Assembly (NCBI GenBank): GCA_024401945.1 | Contig: JAKSKC010000008.1 | Coordinates: 1 to 25,774, forward strand | DNA from: Bacteroidales bacterium | GTDB taxonomy: Bacteria; Bacteroidota; Bacteroidia; Bacteroidales; UBA932 | Reading direction: 5' to 3' | DNA length: 25,774 nt | Shown here: piece after piece, positions 1 through 7,505 of the stretch | Numbering within the stretch: the stretch's first letter is position 1 | Layout of the letters: the number at the start of each line of letters is the position of its first letter | Notes under the pieces: generated by a model | What the model was told of the DNA's origin: nothing | The model's input: the letters and a program-made list of their open reading frames with translations, nothing else | The model's database searches: none | Made by a program: the position numbers and the translations under genes

Positions 1-1838
1 CCATCTTCTTCGGATCCAATGCATTCGGCATAGAGACGGCTGCGGAGACCTTCTTCGCCAAACAGCCTTCGGAACTGACCGTGGAGGAGGCGGCGACCCT
101 GATCGGAATGGTGAACAAGCCTACCAGGTACAATCCGTACCTCAATCCTGAGAAGTCACTGGAAAGGAGGAATTTCGTCATAGGGCAGATGGCGAAGGCG
201 AAGTACATAACCAAGCAGCAGAGGGATTCCATAATCCAGATTCCTATCGACCTGCACTTCCAGCTGCTCGACCATAACTCCGGGCTTGCACCTTATTTCA
301 GGGATATGCTCAGGAGGGATATGAACGCGGAGCGCCCGAAGCGCAGTTCATACCAGTTCCCTGAGGACTATGCGGCCGATTCCGCCAGATGGGAGGACGA
401 TGCCCTGTACGGCTGGCTCAACAAGAACAGGAAGGCGAACGGGGAGAAATACAATCTGGACAAGGAAGGTCTGAAGATCTATACCACCATCAACGCGAAG
501 ATGCAGAGATATGCCGAGGAGGCCGTGGCCAAACACCTCGGAAAGGATCTCCAGAAGATGTTCATCCAGGAGATGAGGCTGAAGAGGAACGCCCCGTTCT
601 CCAACGACGTGGACGAGGATACGAGGACCCTCCTTATGAAGCAGGCCCGCAGGTGGTCCGACCGCTACCGCATGCTGAAGAAGGAAGGACTCAGCGAGGA
701 TGAGATAATGGCAACCTTCGACGAGCCTTGCAGAATGACGGTGTTCGCCTGGAAACAGGACAAGAAGACCGGAAAATGGGAGGGAGGAAGCGTGGACACC
801 ACGATGACCCCGAACGATTCCATCAAATACTACAAGTCGTTCCTGCGTGCCGCGATGATGGCAATCCAGCCTAACACAGGCCACGTGAAGGCCTACGTGG
901 GAGGTCCGAACTACAGATATTTCAAATATGACAACGTGTCACAGGGCAAGCGTCAGATAGGTTCGACGGTCAAGCCGTTCATCTATTCACTTGCCATCAC
1001 CGAAGGAATGAGCCCTTGCGACAGGGTGGCCAACGCCCCGCAGGTGTTCGAGCTGCCTTCCGGCGAGACCTGGTCCCCGAGGAGCAGCGGCGGTGATCCC
1101 GTCCTTTCCCTCAAGGGGGCGCTCACGATCTCGAACAACAACGTGTCGGCATTCCTCATACGTCAGTTCGGTCCGGAGGCTGTTGCCGATATGATGAGGA
1201 GAATGGGAGTGACAGGTCACATAGACGAGGTGTATTCTCTCTGCGTAGGCTCCACCGACGTGTCCGTCAAGGATATGGTGACGGCGTACAACACCTTTCC
1301 GTCCGGAGGTGTCCGCATCAGTCCTCTTTTCGTGACCCGCATCGAGGATTCCAACGGAAACGTCCTCACTGAATTCACCAACAGGAAGACGGAGGTCCTC
1401 GGAGTCTCGGAGACATTCAAGGTCATCGATATGATGCAGAACGTGATCAATGCCGGAACCGGACACAGGATCCGCGATACCTACGGTCTCCAGGGCCAGA
1501 GGGCCGGAAAGACCGGAACGACCAACGACAACTCCGACGGATGGTTCATCGGATACACACCGACCCTCACCGCCGGCGTATGGGTCGGAGGGGAGGACCG
1601 TCAGATACACTTCCAGCAGGGGGCCCTCGGACAGGGTGCTTCGATGGCGCTGCCTATCTGGGCCTATTTCATGGAAAAGTGCCTCAACGACCCTTCAGTG
1701 CCGGTTTCCACCGCGGACAATTTCATAGTCCCGGCAGGAGTGGTGGTGGACAGCGGATGCGCCGAGGGAGGGGAGTTCCTTGGCGGTGACGAAACGGCGG
1801 CATCTGCAGAGGACGAAACGGATTATTATTTCAATTGA
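1..1838 (+). CDS. Penicillin-binding protein 1A family (class A PBP), 5'-partial
   Basis: This is the 3' part of a bifunctional peptidoglycan glycosyltransferase/transpeptidase. It is anchored in the inner membrane, polymerises lipid II and cross-links the stem peptides. The reading frame is open from base 3, so the N-terminus (membrane anchor and start of the GT51 domain) lies before the window. The first residues are the end of GT51 (FFGSNAFGIETAAETFF, then LTVEEAATLIG). The transpeptidase domain shows its three motifs: STVK (serine codon at 963), SNN (1131-1139) and KTGTT (from 1509). A long lysine/arginine-rich linker separates the two domains, and the C-terminus is short and acidic. The D-Ala-D-Ala ligase gene begins 7 bases after the stop, which gives a cell-wall operon. 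The family is certain. Which class A paralog (mrcA/ponA-like) it is cannot be told from this fragment. Confidence 0.95.
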   Translation, partial: IFFGSNAFGIETAAETFFAKQPSELTVEEAATLIGMVNKPTRYNPYLNPEKSLERRNFVIGQMAKAKYITKQQRDSIIQIPIDLHFQLLDHNSGLAPYFRDMLRRDMNAERPKRSSYQFPEDYAADSARWEDDALYGWLNKNRKANGEKYNLDKEGLKIYTTINAKMQRYAEEAVAKHLGKDLQKMFIQEMRLKRNAPFSNDVDEDTRTLLMKQARRWSDRYRMLKKEGLSEDEIMATFDEPCRMTVFAWKQDKKTGKWEGGSVDTTMTPNDSIKYYKSFLRAAMMAIQPNTGHVKAYVGGPNYRYFKYDNVSQGKRQIGSTVKPFIYSLAITEGMSPCDRVANAPQVFELPSGETWSPRSSGGDPVLSLKGALTISNNNVSAFLIRQFGPEAVADMMRRMGVTGHIDEVYSLCVGSTDVSVKDMVTAYNTFPSGGVRISPLFVTRIEDSNGNVLTEFTNRKTEVLGVSETFKVIDMMQNVINAGTGHRIRDTYGLQGQRAGKTGTTNDNSDGWFIGYTPTLTAGVWVGGEDRQIHFQQGALGQGASMALPIWAYFMEKCLNDPSVPVSTADNFIVPAGVVVDSGCAEGGEFLGGDETAASAEDETDYYFN

Positions 1839-1845
1839 TCGGATA

Positions 1846-2862
1846 ATGGGAAAGTACAGCAACATTGCGGTAATTTACGGAAGTGATTCTTCCGAATGGG
1901 AAGTTTCCTGCAGAAGCGGCGAATTCACCGCGTCCAGGCTGGACAACGACCAATATGCCATTTATGAGATCTTCGCCAGATTCGGCAAATGGAATCTCGT
2001 GGCCTACAGGACCAGGAATTCGATGAGGGTCATCCTTCCGGAAGGCTCCCGTCCCGAGGTGGACAAGACCGATTTCTCAGTCAATCTCATGGGCGAGAAG
2101 GTCAAATTCGACTATGCATACATAATGCAGCACGGCGCACCGGGTGAGAACGGACTTCTCCAGGGATATCTGGAAATGCTCGGAATACCGTTCAGCAGCT
2201 GTTCCGCATTCGTTTCCAACATAGCTTTCGACAAATATTCCTGCAAGCGCTACATAAACGGGCTGGAAAGCGTGAAACTCGCACCGGATGCATTCATAAG
2301 GATGGGAGAGGACGTGAAGGCCTTTTGTGAGAAAGTCGCAGGGACTCTTGAATTCCCGGTTTTCGTAAAGCCTACCTCGGGAGGTTCAAGTTTCGGAATA
2401 ACCAGGGTCAAGACTCCGTCCGAACTTGAATCCGCAATCAATTTCGCCTTCTCCGAGGGCGGCACCGTGGTCGTGGAGCAGGGGATATCCGGAAGGGAAC
2501 TCACCTGCGCCGGATATTTCGACGGTGAGAATATCTGCACGCTCCCGCTCATAGAGATAGTTACCGAAAACGAGTATTTCGACTACGATGCCAAGTATAA
2601 CGGGCACAGCCGCGAGATATGCCCGGCTCCTGTAGACGATGCCGTATGCAGTGCGGTCAGCGAGGCTACGAAGGAGATTTACAGACGTCTCGGGTGCAAG
2701 GGAATCGTCAGGATGGACTACATCCTTTCCGATGACGGTCTCTATTTCCTCGAGGTGAACACTATCCCTGGAATGACGGGTGCATCCCTTGTCCCGAAGA
2801 TGGTAAAGGCGGCGGGTAAGGATATCACCGCGTTCCTCAGCACCATAATAGAGAACTCCTGA
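1846..2862 (+). CDS. ddl: D-alanine--D-alanine ligase
   Basis: This is an ATP-grasp ligase that joins two D-alanines for the peptidoglycan precursor in the cytoplasm. At 338 aa it has normal family length. Visible motifs are HGAPGENG (the N-domain HGxxGEDG signature, with N where D is usual), the ATP-binding stretch FVKPTSGGSSFGI, and the C-terminal metal/substrate motif EVNTIPGMTGASLVP. The frame is open further upstream to 1780, but that would overlap the PBP gene by about 60 bases and add a basic tail foreign to the family. The ATG at 1846 gives the canonical start MGKYSNIAVIYG. The gene lies 7 bases after the PBP stop and one base before prmC, so it is very probably co-transcribed with both. 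The family call is firm. Confidence 0.96.
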   Translation: MGKYSNIAVIYGSDSSEWEVSCRSGEFTASRLDNDQYAIYEIFARFGKWNLVAYRTRNSMRVILPEGSRPEVDKTDFSVNLMGEKVKFDYAYIMQHGAPGENGLLQGYLEMLGIPFSSCSAFVSNIAFDKYSCKRYINGLESVKLAPDAFIRMGEDVKAFCEKVAGTLEFPVFVKPTSGGSSFGITRVKTPSELESAINFAFSEGGTVVVEQGISGRELTCAGYFDGENICTLPLIEIVTENEYFDYDAKYNGHSREICPAPVDDAVCSAVSEATKEIYRRLGCKGIVRMDYILSDDGLYFLEVNTIPGMTGASLVPKMVKAAGKDITAFLSTIIENS

Positions 2863-2863
2863 T

Positions 2864-3712
2864 ATGCTTCTCCCGGATTTCATCCGTGAGAGTGCGCGCT
2901 CCCTGGAATCCCTCTATCCCTCCAGGGAGGCTTCAGCCATAGTCCAGAGACTCTGTGAGGATATGGCCGGGTTTCCTCATCTGGCCCATATCCTGTATCC
3001 CGACACTGCAGTTCCTCCCGAAACGGAAGCTGCCCTGAGGGCTGCCGTGGCGCGTCTTGCCAAGGCCGAGCCGCTGCAGTATGTGCTCGGCCGCGAAACC
3101 TTCTGCGGCCGTGAATTCAAGGTGAATCCTTCCGTGCTCATCCCCCGCCCTGAAACGGAAATGCTCGTTCTGGAGGCCTCCAGGCACATATCACCGGCAT
3201 CCAGGGTCCTCGATCTGTGCACCGGCTCCGGATGTATAGCCTGGACCGTCGCGCTTGACCACCCTTCCGCCAGCGTCACGGCCGTCGACATCTCCCGGGA
3301 AGCCCTCGCGCTGGCATCCTCCCAGTTCAGCGGAAACAGTCCCGTGTTCATTTGTGCAGATATCCTCGACCCCCGTTTTCCGGAAACATTCCCGGAAGGG
3401 TCCTTCGACATAGTATTATCCAACCCTCCGTATATTATGGAAAGGGAGAAATCGCAGATGCGCCCCAATGTGCTCGACTACGAGCCGTCCATCGCCCTGT
3501 TCGTCCCGGACTCCGACCCACTGCTGTTCTACCGCGCCGTCAGGGACGCCGCAGCCAGGCTTCTCGCACCCGGAGGAAGGGGTTTTCTGGAGATAAATGA
3601 GACTCTGGGGGAGGAGACTGCCTCCCTTTTCCGCGCGGAGCCATTCGGAAATGTGGGGATTTTAAAGGATTTTGCCGGGAAAAACAGGATTGTCACATTC
3701 GAAAGAATATAG
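2864..3712 (+). CDS. prmC: Peptide chain release factor N5-glutamine methyltransferase
   Basis: PrmC methylates the glutamine of the GGQ motif in release factors RF1 and RF2, using S-adenosylmethionine, which tunes translation termination. The protein is 282 aa. The N-terminal helical domain is followed by the PLQYVLG-type segment and the RPETEMLV motif (LIPRPETEML). The SAM-binding motif I is VLDLCTGSGC, and the family's diagnostic catalytic NPPY appears in VLSNPPYIME. The ATG at 2864 starts one base after the ddl stop. Only the 97 bases 3713-3809 follow before the next gene. They hold a weak 5-bp hairpin without a T run, so no terminator is assigned. This is an ordinary housekeeping gene placed at the end of a cell-wall operon. 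Confidence 0.96.
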   Translation: MLLPDFIRESARSLESLYPSREASAIVQRLCEDMAGFPHLAHILYPDTAVPPETEAALRAAVARLAKAEPLQYVLGRETFCGREFKVNPSVLIPRPETEMLVLEASRHISPASRVLDLCTGSGCIAWTVALDHPSASVTAVDISREALALASSQFSGNSPVFICADILDPRFPETFPEGSFDIVLSNPPYIMEREKSQMRPNVLDYEPSIALFVPDSDPLLFYRAVRDAAARLLAPGGRGFLEINETLGEETASLFRAEPFGNVGILKDFAGKNRIVTFERI

Positions 3713-3782
3713 ATACAGGTATCTGTAAGCCGTATTTCATCACATAGCCGTTTCAAAACGCAAATAAACGGATACCAATGCC

Positions 3783-3791
3783 GTACTTTGC
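3783..3791 (+). promoter_or_regulatory. Possible -7 promoter element (TACTTTG variant) for the lipoprotein gene
   Basis: GTACTTTGC lies 19 bases before the ATG at 3810. It keeps the TTTG half of the Bacteroidota TAnnTTTG box, but the TA is one base too close. No TTTG was found at the expected -33 distance. The only support is position in front of a gene that begins a new unit after prmC. Confidence 0.3.
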
Positions 3792-3809
3792 AGAAGAAAA
3801 TGAACGACT

Positions 3810-4964
3810 ATGAAAACTTTGAAACTTTTGCTCCTTGTCGGAGCTGTCTCCTCCCTGGCTTCCGCCTGCAGTTCCAGGAATGCAGAACCTGATTTCCCAC
3901 AGACCCCGCAGGCCACTTTCTCCAAACAGGATATCGCAAGGATGTTCTCGGCCATCCCTATGGGCAAGGTCCAGATGGATGAAGTGTTTACGGCGGTCAA
4001 TTCGTCATCCGGCAACGGTTATGACGAGGAATATACCCTCAGGAACCTGTTCGAGGCCCCGGGGGCCGGCGTCGGGGCGACCAAGGCGGCGGTGCCGGAG
4101 GGCCAGGTTACCCTGAGGGATATGCTGACGGAGTATATCGCGGGCAACTACGGGACCAAATCAGGCGCGTCGGACGTGGAGAATTACGTCAATGAACTCA
4201 TCGAGTCCGGGTACCAGGTGTACTGGCCCTATTCCGAGAACTGGGACGGGGAGACCTTCCCTCTGATAACCTTCGATCCGGGTTATGGGATAGAATCGAA
4301 CTACGGATACGAGATCCGTATAGGTCAGAACGGTGCCAGGGTGGTGGATTCCGTCTATGTCGACGAGGCCGTGGCGATGGAGCGCCCGGTATGGGTGATC
4401 AACCGCAACAGCGACGCCGGCTTCACTCCCCTGGAGATGTTCCTGACAAAGGGGAACACCGGAGCAGGCGGGAACACCAGGGGCGCTTCCAGCGGGAAGA
4501 ACCTTGTCCTGAAGAGCTTCACCATGTTGAGGAATTATGATTCCTGGTTTGAGGGTGCATCTGAATTCTACATCCGCTGCGGCTCGCTGGCCGGCTGTGA
4601 AGCGGCATCCGAATCGGATTTCGCCACTTTCTCTCCCACCGTCACGGAGTTCCTGCTCGTCGTGAAAAGGATACAGCTCGGAAAACAGATACCGGTGAAC
4701 ACGATGATGGTTACCGATTTCACGGACCAGATTGACAAGATAGCCCTGCTGATAACGGAAGATGACGGGGGAACAAGGACAAGCTGGAAGTGTTCGGCCA
4801 CGCTCAAATACAAGTCAAAGACCTATGGTTTTGACGTGGAACTTCCTTACAATGAGAAGGATGATATAGTCTGGAGAGGTCCGGTATCCACTTCCTATTT
4901 CACGGAGAATCCCTACACGGTCGGCAGATTCGGGGATGTCAAGATCACTTTCGCGCTGGAGTGA
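3810..4964 (+). CDS. Secreted lipoprotein of unknown function
   Basis: This 384-aa protein begins with a clear lipoprotein signal peptide: MKTLKLLLLVGAVSSL followed by the lipobox LASAC, with the lipidated cysteine at residue 20. The next residues (SSRNAEPDFPQ) are mildly acidic, loosely like the surface-export tails of Bacteroidota lipoproteins, so outer-membrane or surface location is an inference. The mature part has no motif I recognise. It is rich in aromatic and acidic residues, has a glycine/threonine-rich low-complexity hinge near residues 216-230 (TGAGGNTRGASSG), and probably folds mostly as beta strands. The ATG at 3810 is chosen because it gives the full signal peptide. The gene appears monocistronic. 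Its last 20 bases overlap the end of the convergent U32 gene. No function is proposed. Confidence 0.85.
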   Translation: MKTLKLLLLVGAVSSLASACSSRNAEPDFPQTPQATFSKQDIARMFSAIPMGKVQMDEVFTAVNSSSGNGYDEEYTLRNLFEAPGAGVGATKAAVPEGQVTLRDMLTEYIAGNYGTKSGASDVENYVNELIESGYQVYWPYSENWDGETFPLITFDPGYGIESNYGYEIRIGQNGARVVDSVYVDEAVAMERPVWVINRNSDAGFTPLEMFLTKGNTGAGGNTRGASSGKNLVLKSFTMLRNYDSWFEGASEFYIRCGSLAGCEAASESDFATFSPTVTEFLLVVKRIQLGKQIPVNTMMVTDFTDQIDKIALLITEDDGGTRTSWKCSATLKYKSKTYGFDVELPYNEKDDIVWRGPVSTSYFTENPYTVGRFGDVKITFALE

Positions 4965-6675
4965 CGCTCATCTCGCACGCGGCGCAGTCGAATTCAAGGG
5001 CATATCTCCTCCCGTTGTTGAGCAGAAAAAGCTTCCCGTAGTCCGGGGCTTCGCTGAAATGTTTCCTGCACAGCCCAAGCTCGTATTTCACGCAGTATTT
5101 TGATTTCAGAAGGAAGTTCCCGGCTTTTACCGCTGCGGCCGTTCCCACAACCCCGGCCTGTCTTTTCTCTCTCTCGTAAGGGATTGCGGACATTTTCCCT
5201 GCAAGCTGGTTGCGGATTGAGTTCACGAAGGAGGCGCTGAGTACCGGAATGCCCCCGTCTACCTGCATCCCGGTGAGCGTGAAACTGTATATGTCGGATT
5301 TCTTGGAAAGACAGGATTTGAGTATGGACAGGCTGCGTTCGCCGTTGAGGGCTTTGTCAAATGTATTGTCCACGACCGTTTCAACAGTCCTTCCCCTGTC
5401 GTCGGAGGCCCTGAATACAAGTTTCCTTCCAATCGTTGCAGTGACGCTGACCGGTATGAAGCGTCTGCAAAGGTTGTTCTCCAGTTCCTTCTCGAAGGCT
5501 CCGTTGACATTTCTGTAAAGGGTGTCCCCGATCTTGAGACCGGCCTGCCTCCGGCATACGATTCCGTCGTTTCCGGCCCTGTCCGCCCTGAATCCGGTGA
5601 TTCCCTCGCTGTTGCTGAAAGCGAACCCGTCCCCGTTGCGCAGAATCGTGTCATCCTTGAACGTCTTCAGCCGGATCCTGCTGCATCCGTTTCCGTCATC
5701 ACTCACTGAAATAACCCTTCCGACGGCCTCTCCCATTGATTTCGGGCAGTCCATGGAAGACCATTCACCCCTTTTGCCGTCCAGGAAGAGTTCGGTGTAG
5801 CCACGGTTGAAGGTCTTGCCGGTGTCGGGTGTGAACCCTCCTTCCGGATGCCCCCAGGATACCCTGCGGTATCTGTCAGGGTATTTTCTGCATATCTCGT
5901 CCATTGCGTCCGAGTAGTCCCTGACAACGTTCTTGACATAGGATGAATTCTTGAGACGGCCCTCGATCTTGAAGGATACGGCCCCGGCCTCGCAGAGCTC
6001 TTCCAGACGGTTCTTCAGGTTATAGTCCTTCAGCGACAGAAGCGCCTTGTTCCTGACCAGAGTCCTGCCGTCTTCGGTTACCAGGTCATAGAGGGAGCGG
6101 CAGGCCTGTATGCATTCCCCCCGGTCCGCACTTCTGCCGTCTATGTGCTCGGAAAGGACACATTCCCCGCTGTAGCCCACGCACAGCGCGCCGTGTACGA
6201 ACACCTCCGTCCCGCAGCCCGCACTGTCGCAGATTTCCTTTATCTGCGCAAGCGTAAGCTGTCTTTCGAGTACAATCCTCTCACAACCGGAATCCCGCAG
6301 CTCACGGGCTCTCTGCGGGGTCCTGACAGCACATTGGGTGGATGCGTGGAGCGGCACCAGTATATCCTTCCAGAGGGCTATCCTCATATCCCTGATGATA
6401 AAGGCGTCCACGCCTGCGTCCTGGGCTTCGAGCATAAGGGAATGGACGGAATCCATCTCATCATCCCTGAGTTCTATGTTTACGGTCAGGAAAACCTTGA
6501 CCCCGAAGCGGTGCGCGTAGCTGCACAGACGCCCAACTTCCGAAATGGGGTTGCCGGCATCCTTCCTTGCACCGAAGGAAGGTCCGGCAATGTAAACGGC
6601 ATCGGCACCGCAGTCTACAGCTGCGATGCCGACATCCGCATTACGGGCGGGAGCCAGAAGCTCGAGCTCCGTCAT
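4945..6675 (-). CDS. Peptidase U32 family protein, RlhA-like (probable RNA hydroxylase)
   Basis: This 576-aa protein starts LELLAPARNAD and carries the U32 signature EVFVHGALCVGYSGEC. Cysteines 165, 172, 188 and 192 match the four-cysteine set that binds an iron-sulfur cluster in this family. After the TIM-barrel-like part, residues from about 300 onward resemble the extra C-terminal module (DUF3656 type) of E. coli RlhA, which takes part in hydroxylation of a cytidine in 23S rRNA. Other relatives are TrhP (tRNA hydroxylation) and UbiU/UbiV. Length and the C-terminal module favour RlhA, but the substrate is inferred. The family's old name 'collagenase' is probably misleading here. The gene starts 2 bases after the TPR gene stop, so the two form an operon. 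Its end overlaps the convergent lipoprotein gene. Confidence 0.9.
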   Translation of the reverse strand: MTELELLAPARNADVGIAAVDCGADAVYIAGPSFGARKDAGNPISEVGRLCSYAHRFGVKVFLTVNIELRDDEMDSVHSLMLEAQDAGVDAFIIRDMRIALWKDILVPLHASTQCAVRTPQRARELRDSGCERIVLERQLTLAQIKEICDSAGCGTEVFVHGALCVGYSGECVLSEHIDGRSADRGECIQACRSLYDLVTEDGRTLVRNKALLSLKDYNLKNRLEELCEAGAVSFKIEGRLKNSSYVKNVVRDYSDAMDEICRKYPDRYRRVSWGHPEGGFTPDTGKTFNRGYTELFLDGKRGEWSSMDCPKSMGEAVGRVISVSDDGNGCSRIRLKTFKDDTILRNGDGFAFSNSEGITGFRADRAGNDGIVCRRQAGLKIGDTLYRNVNGAFEKELENNLCRRFIPVSVTATIGRKLVFRASDDRGRTVETVVDNTFDKALNGERSLSILKSCLSKKSDIYSFTLTGMQVDGGIPVLSASFVNSIRNQLAGKMSAIPYEREKRQAGVVGTAAAVKAGNFLLKSKYCVKYELGLCRKHFSEAPDYGKLFLLNNGRRYALEFDCAACEMSVTPARK

Positions 6676-6677
6676 AT

Positions 6678-7427
6678 TTACTTGATGGCGGCGACCATCT
6701 TCTTGGCGGTCTCGCCATATTTAGGGTCGTTGACGATCTTCTTGAACCATTCCTTGGCCTTTGCAGTGTTCTTTGCCTTGTAGTAGCTGGCTGCGATGTT
6801 GTAAGCGAAGGAGCTGAGGTTCGCGTTCTCAGGGTCAGCCTCCTTGAGGAGGTCGTAGTTGGCAACCGCGTCATTCAGCTTGCCGGCCTGGAGGGCGGCC
6901 TGTGTCTTCTTGGAGAGGACGGTGATGATTCTCTTTGAAGCGTTTTCGCTTCCGTTGTCAGCGGCAACCTTGAAAGCCTCGAGGGCCTCGTCGAGCTTGC
7001 CTTCCTGATACAGGGTCTCAGCTGCGAGGAACAGTCCCTTCACCCTTTCCTGCTCAACCGTAGGAATAAGGCTCTCGGCTTCGGCAGCGAGTTCGTCCAC
7101 ACCGTATTTCTCAGCGAGGGTGATGACGTCCTTCAGTGCTGAAATTCCTTCCTCATATTCTTTTGAGTTGATTTTTTCCTTGGCTGCTGACATGGCGATC
7201 TTAGGGATTGCCGTCTTGCAGGTCTGAACGAGATCAGCACCTTCTTCGCCGCAGGCCTCAGCTATAGGGAGAGCCTTCTGGAATCCGGCGATAGCCGCTG
7301 CGAAATCCTTGTTTCCCCAGGCATCGTTAGCTGCCTGAGCCAGCTCTGTGGCTTCGTTCATACTCTGTGCAAATCCGAATGCTGCAGTGAGAAGCAGCGC
7401 AATCGTCGTGAGGAGTGTCTTTTTCAT
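6678..7427 (-). CDS. Secreted tetratricopeptide-repeat protein
   Basis: This 249-aa protein has a Sec signal peptide (MKKTLLTTIALLLTAAFGFA, probable cleavage before Q21). Helix pairs with TPR spacing follow, such as AAETLYQEGKLDEALEAFK, the AALQAGKLNDAVANYDLL unit and AASYYKAKNTAKAKEWFK. Weaker units sit nearer the N-terminus (AWGNKDFAAAIAGFQKAL). TPR arrays are protein-binding scaffolds, and a periplasmic location is inferred from the signal peptide. The frame is open a further 29 codons upstream, but the ATG at 7427 gives the signal peptide and lies downstream of a good -7 box. It is the first gene of a two-gene operon with the U32 protein. No partner or process can be named from sequence. 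Confidence 0.88.
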   Translation of the reverse strand: MKKTLLTTIALLLTAAFGFAQSMNEATELAQAANDAWGNKDFAAAIAGFQKALPIAEACGEEGADLVQTCKTAIPKIAMSAAKEKINSKEYEEGISALKDVITLAEKYGVDELAAEAESLIPTVEQERVKGLFLAAETLYQEGKLDEALEAFKVAADNGSENASKRIITVLSKKTQAALQAGKLNDAVANYDLLKEADPENANLSSFAYNIAASYYKAKNTAKAKEWFKKIVNDPKYGETAKKMVAAIK

Positions 7428-7466
7428 TTCTTGTATTTTTATAAAACCTATTCGCTTATACAGATG

Positions 7467-7474
7467 CAAAAATA
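7467..7474 (-). promoter_or_regulatory. -7 promoter box (TATTTTTG) for the TPR/U32 operon
   Basis: Read on the minus strand the site is TATTTTTG, an exact match to the Bacteroidota TAnnTTTG box. It lies 39 bases upstream of the ATG at 7427 in the AT-rich 78-base divergent region. A weak TTTA sits 20 bases further upstream where a -33 TTTG would be expected. Confidence 0.6.
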
Positions 7475-7486
7475 CTAAAATTTGTG

Positions 7487-7494
7487 TTACTTTG
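7487..7494 (+). promoter_or_regulatory. Possible -7 box (TTACTTTG) for the M16-like gene
   Basis: TTACTTTG keeps the TTTG half of the consensus and has TA one base closer than usual. It lies only 11 bases before the ATG at 7506, so the transcript would have a very short leader or none. No -33 element is clear. It overlaps the upstream side of the divergent TPR promoter. Confidence 0.35.
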
Positions 7495-7505
7495 TAAAGC
7501 AAATT

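Noticed and set aside
987..1610. Long open frame on the minus strand inside the PBP gene (and similar ones at 348-884, 8118-8648 and 12628-13332)
   Set aside because: They lie fully within well-identified genes on the other strand, give low-complexity Arg/His/Gly-rich products without motifs, and are expected from G/C-rich codon bias.
3711..3727. Small inverted repeat after prmC (TACAG-GTAT-CTGTA) as a terminator
   Set aside because: The stem is only 5 bp, includes bases of the stop codon region and has no T run after it.
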